Source: Enterococcus plantarum
GTDB taxonomy: Bacteria > Bacillota > Bacilli > Lactobacillales > Enterococcaceae
Direction: 5' to 3'
NCBI RefSeq assembly: GCF_001730295.1
Contig: NZ_MIKA01000023.1
Coordinates: forward strand, 206,545-270,544
DNA length: 64,000 nucleotides
A program made the position numbers and the translations under genes. Each line of letters begins with the position of its first letter. Position 1 is the first letter of the stretch. Below the pieces are notes generated by a model that was given only the letters and a program-made list of their open reading frames with translations, was not told where the DNA came from and did no database searches. This document shows positions 63,011-64,000 of this stretch, in pieces.

Positions 63011-63867
63011 TTAAAATTTTATTGCTAGTTTCCTTTTTTTAAGATAGTTGCCCTTTATCTTTATCGATTTTTTTACTTTGATATTGCCAGTTAGTTTCTC
63101 TTTGACATTCAGATTGAATTCACCCGCATTTGAAAGTTTAAAGCTAGCAACTTTCTGTTTATTGGGTTTAGCATAAACAAAGCTTTGTCTCGTTGAATTA
63201 GAATCAGCAATACTATAATTAATGGTCCCAGATTCCTTCGAATCTTTGGTAGCTGTCAATGTTAATTTATTGCCGTTTTTCTCAATTTTGAGGTTTGCGG
63301 AATTACTAAGCTGTTAACATACTTGGACAAGACATTGTTTTTGTCTTCTAGAATAATAGATTCGCCAACTTTTAGATTGATGGTTTGATTATTAAATGTT
63401 GGTTTAATATTATGATTTCTAACTTGATTTACTATCTTATTTCTTCAATTCTCAAAATTCGGAATAGTTGTGGTTAATAATTCACCGCCAAATTCAAGCC
63501 AAATTAAGTTTTGAGTAATCCGATAATTATCAATAGTAGAGTTTATTTTGTAACCAAAGTATGAAATTAATGAAAGGCGTTCTTTTTCTGCGATAGTTGG
63601 TTCTGACGGGGTAAACCCAGAACTACCAGTAAGAAGTGTTCGATGTTCAATGTAAAATAGAGCTTGATTGCCCGCTTTAATCATATGGCTGCCTTCATCG
63701 GTCCAGTGCAAACAGCCTAACGATTTGACACTCCATGAGGAAATATAATTTGCAACTTTTTCATAATTTACTGTAACAGCGAATGAAGTAATTGGGGAAA
63801 TTAAAAAAGCGATTAGGACTGTTAGTATACTAAACAGCGTAATCAGCTTATTGTTTTTCATATTCAT
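63011..63867 (-). pseudogene. Decayed thioester-type (TQXA) surface protein
   Basis: The 5' frame (63445-63867) encodes a signal peptide followed by a domain containing RLSLISYFGYKINSTIDNYR and ITQNLIWLEFG, which fits thioester-domain (TQXA) adhesins; the usual Cys in the FCIE motif reads Tyr (FYIEH). After a TGA the same frame continues (PTFNNQTINLKVGES and on) until a one-base frameshift. A second frame gives SNSANLKIEKNGNKLTLTAT to KEKLTGNIKVKK. A further base loss in an A-run would restore KVKKIDKDKG, as in CnaB repeats. No C-terminal cell-wall anchor remains. At least three lesions plus truncation mark a pseudogene. Confidence 0.75.
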
Positions 63868-63920
63868 TTACTTTGACGTTAACTTCTAATTTTAATCGAA
63901 ATAAAAAACATACTAAGATT

Positions 63921-63956
63921 AGAGGGTAAACTTATCGACGGATGAGTTTACCCTCT
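63921..63956 (+). terminator. Terminator-like hairpin near the right edge
   Basis: A 12-bp perfect stem, AGAGGGTAAACT / AGTTTACCCTCT, then T-rich sequence. A GGAGTG site near 63982 may belong to a plus-strand gene outside the window. Confidence 0.7.
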
Positions 63957-64000
63957 ATTTGCCTATTTTTAGGTTTATAGTAAGGAGTGAAAGGAAGATC

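Overview
The window looks like a chromosomal segment of an Enterococcus species: low G+C, a complete atpBEFHAGDC operon, murT-gatD, a murA-epuA pair, an azoA-type azoreductase, a licT-bglP-bglA operon and a secG-esterase-rnr-smpB cluster. I cannot fix the species from sequence alone. Most genes are ordinary core genes. There are no rRNA or tRNA genes and no complete insertion sequence that I can recognise.

Layout. 0-8 kb: end of a KtrB potassium transporter, an AzgA-type purine permease, murT-gatD (peptidoglycan amidation), manA, a serine hydrolase, a VOC protein and a guanylate-kinase-like protein. 8.4-13.2 kb: a beta-glucoside PTS operon with two LicT antitermination sites and a probable CcpA site. 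13.6-19 kb: azoreductase, AI-2E family protein, an orphan glucitol-type IIA, a decayed 3D-domain protein, epuA, murA and a DUF1146 protein. 19-26 kb: F-ATPase operon, interrupted between atpE and atpF by a 354-bp element. 26-34 kb: smpB, rnr, esterase, secG, yjdJ/yjdI-like genes and a P-type ATPase. 33.8-35.2 kb: a CRISPR array with type I-C-like repeats and leader but no cas genes. 35-55 kb: NAD synthesis genes (nadE, pncB), several small membrane or unknown proteins, a TipA-like MerR regulator, a HAD phosphatase, an integrase remnant, TraX, groES-groEL under CIRCE, a CPBP protease, rex, an ABC-F protein, and busR next to the glycine-betaine transporter genes. 54.4-61.2 kb: an AT-rich accessory block with a DUF421 remnant, a serine recombinase, membrane proteins and a type VII secretion LXG effector module. 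61.2-64 kb: a glucosaminidase-CHAP cell-wall hydrolase and a decayed thioester-type surface protein.

The parts most worth a second look are the cas-less CRISPR array, whose last repeat runs into a transcription terminator; the LXG module (two small helical partners, a 523-residue effector and a membrane-anchored immunity candidate) with no secretion machinery in the window; the BusR operator with two half-sites 22 bp apart straddling a promoter; the insertion inside the atp operon; and several families of hairpin-forming intergenic repeats (a 170-bp pair at 30.0 and 39.7 kb, a tandem 115-bp pair at 10 kb, and composite hairpins at 4.3 and 14.3 kb).

Regulation visible in the sequence includes CIRCE (HrcA) at groES, RNA antiterminator/terminator pairs for LicT, a probable cre site, a MerR promoter with a 19-bp spacer and the BusR site. 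Start codons were moved from the longest open frame wherever a good ribosome binding site pointed to an internal start.
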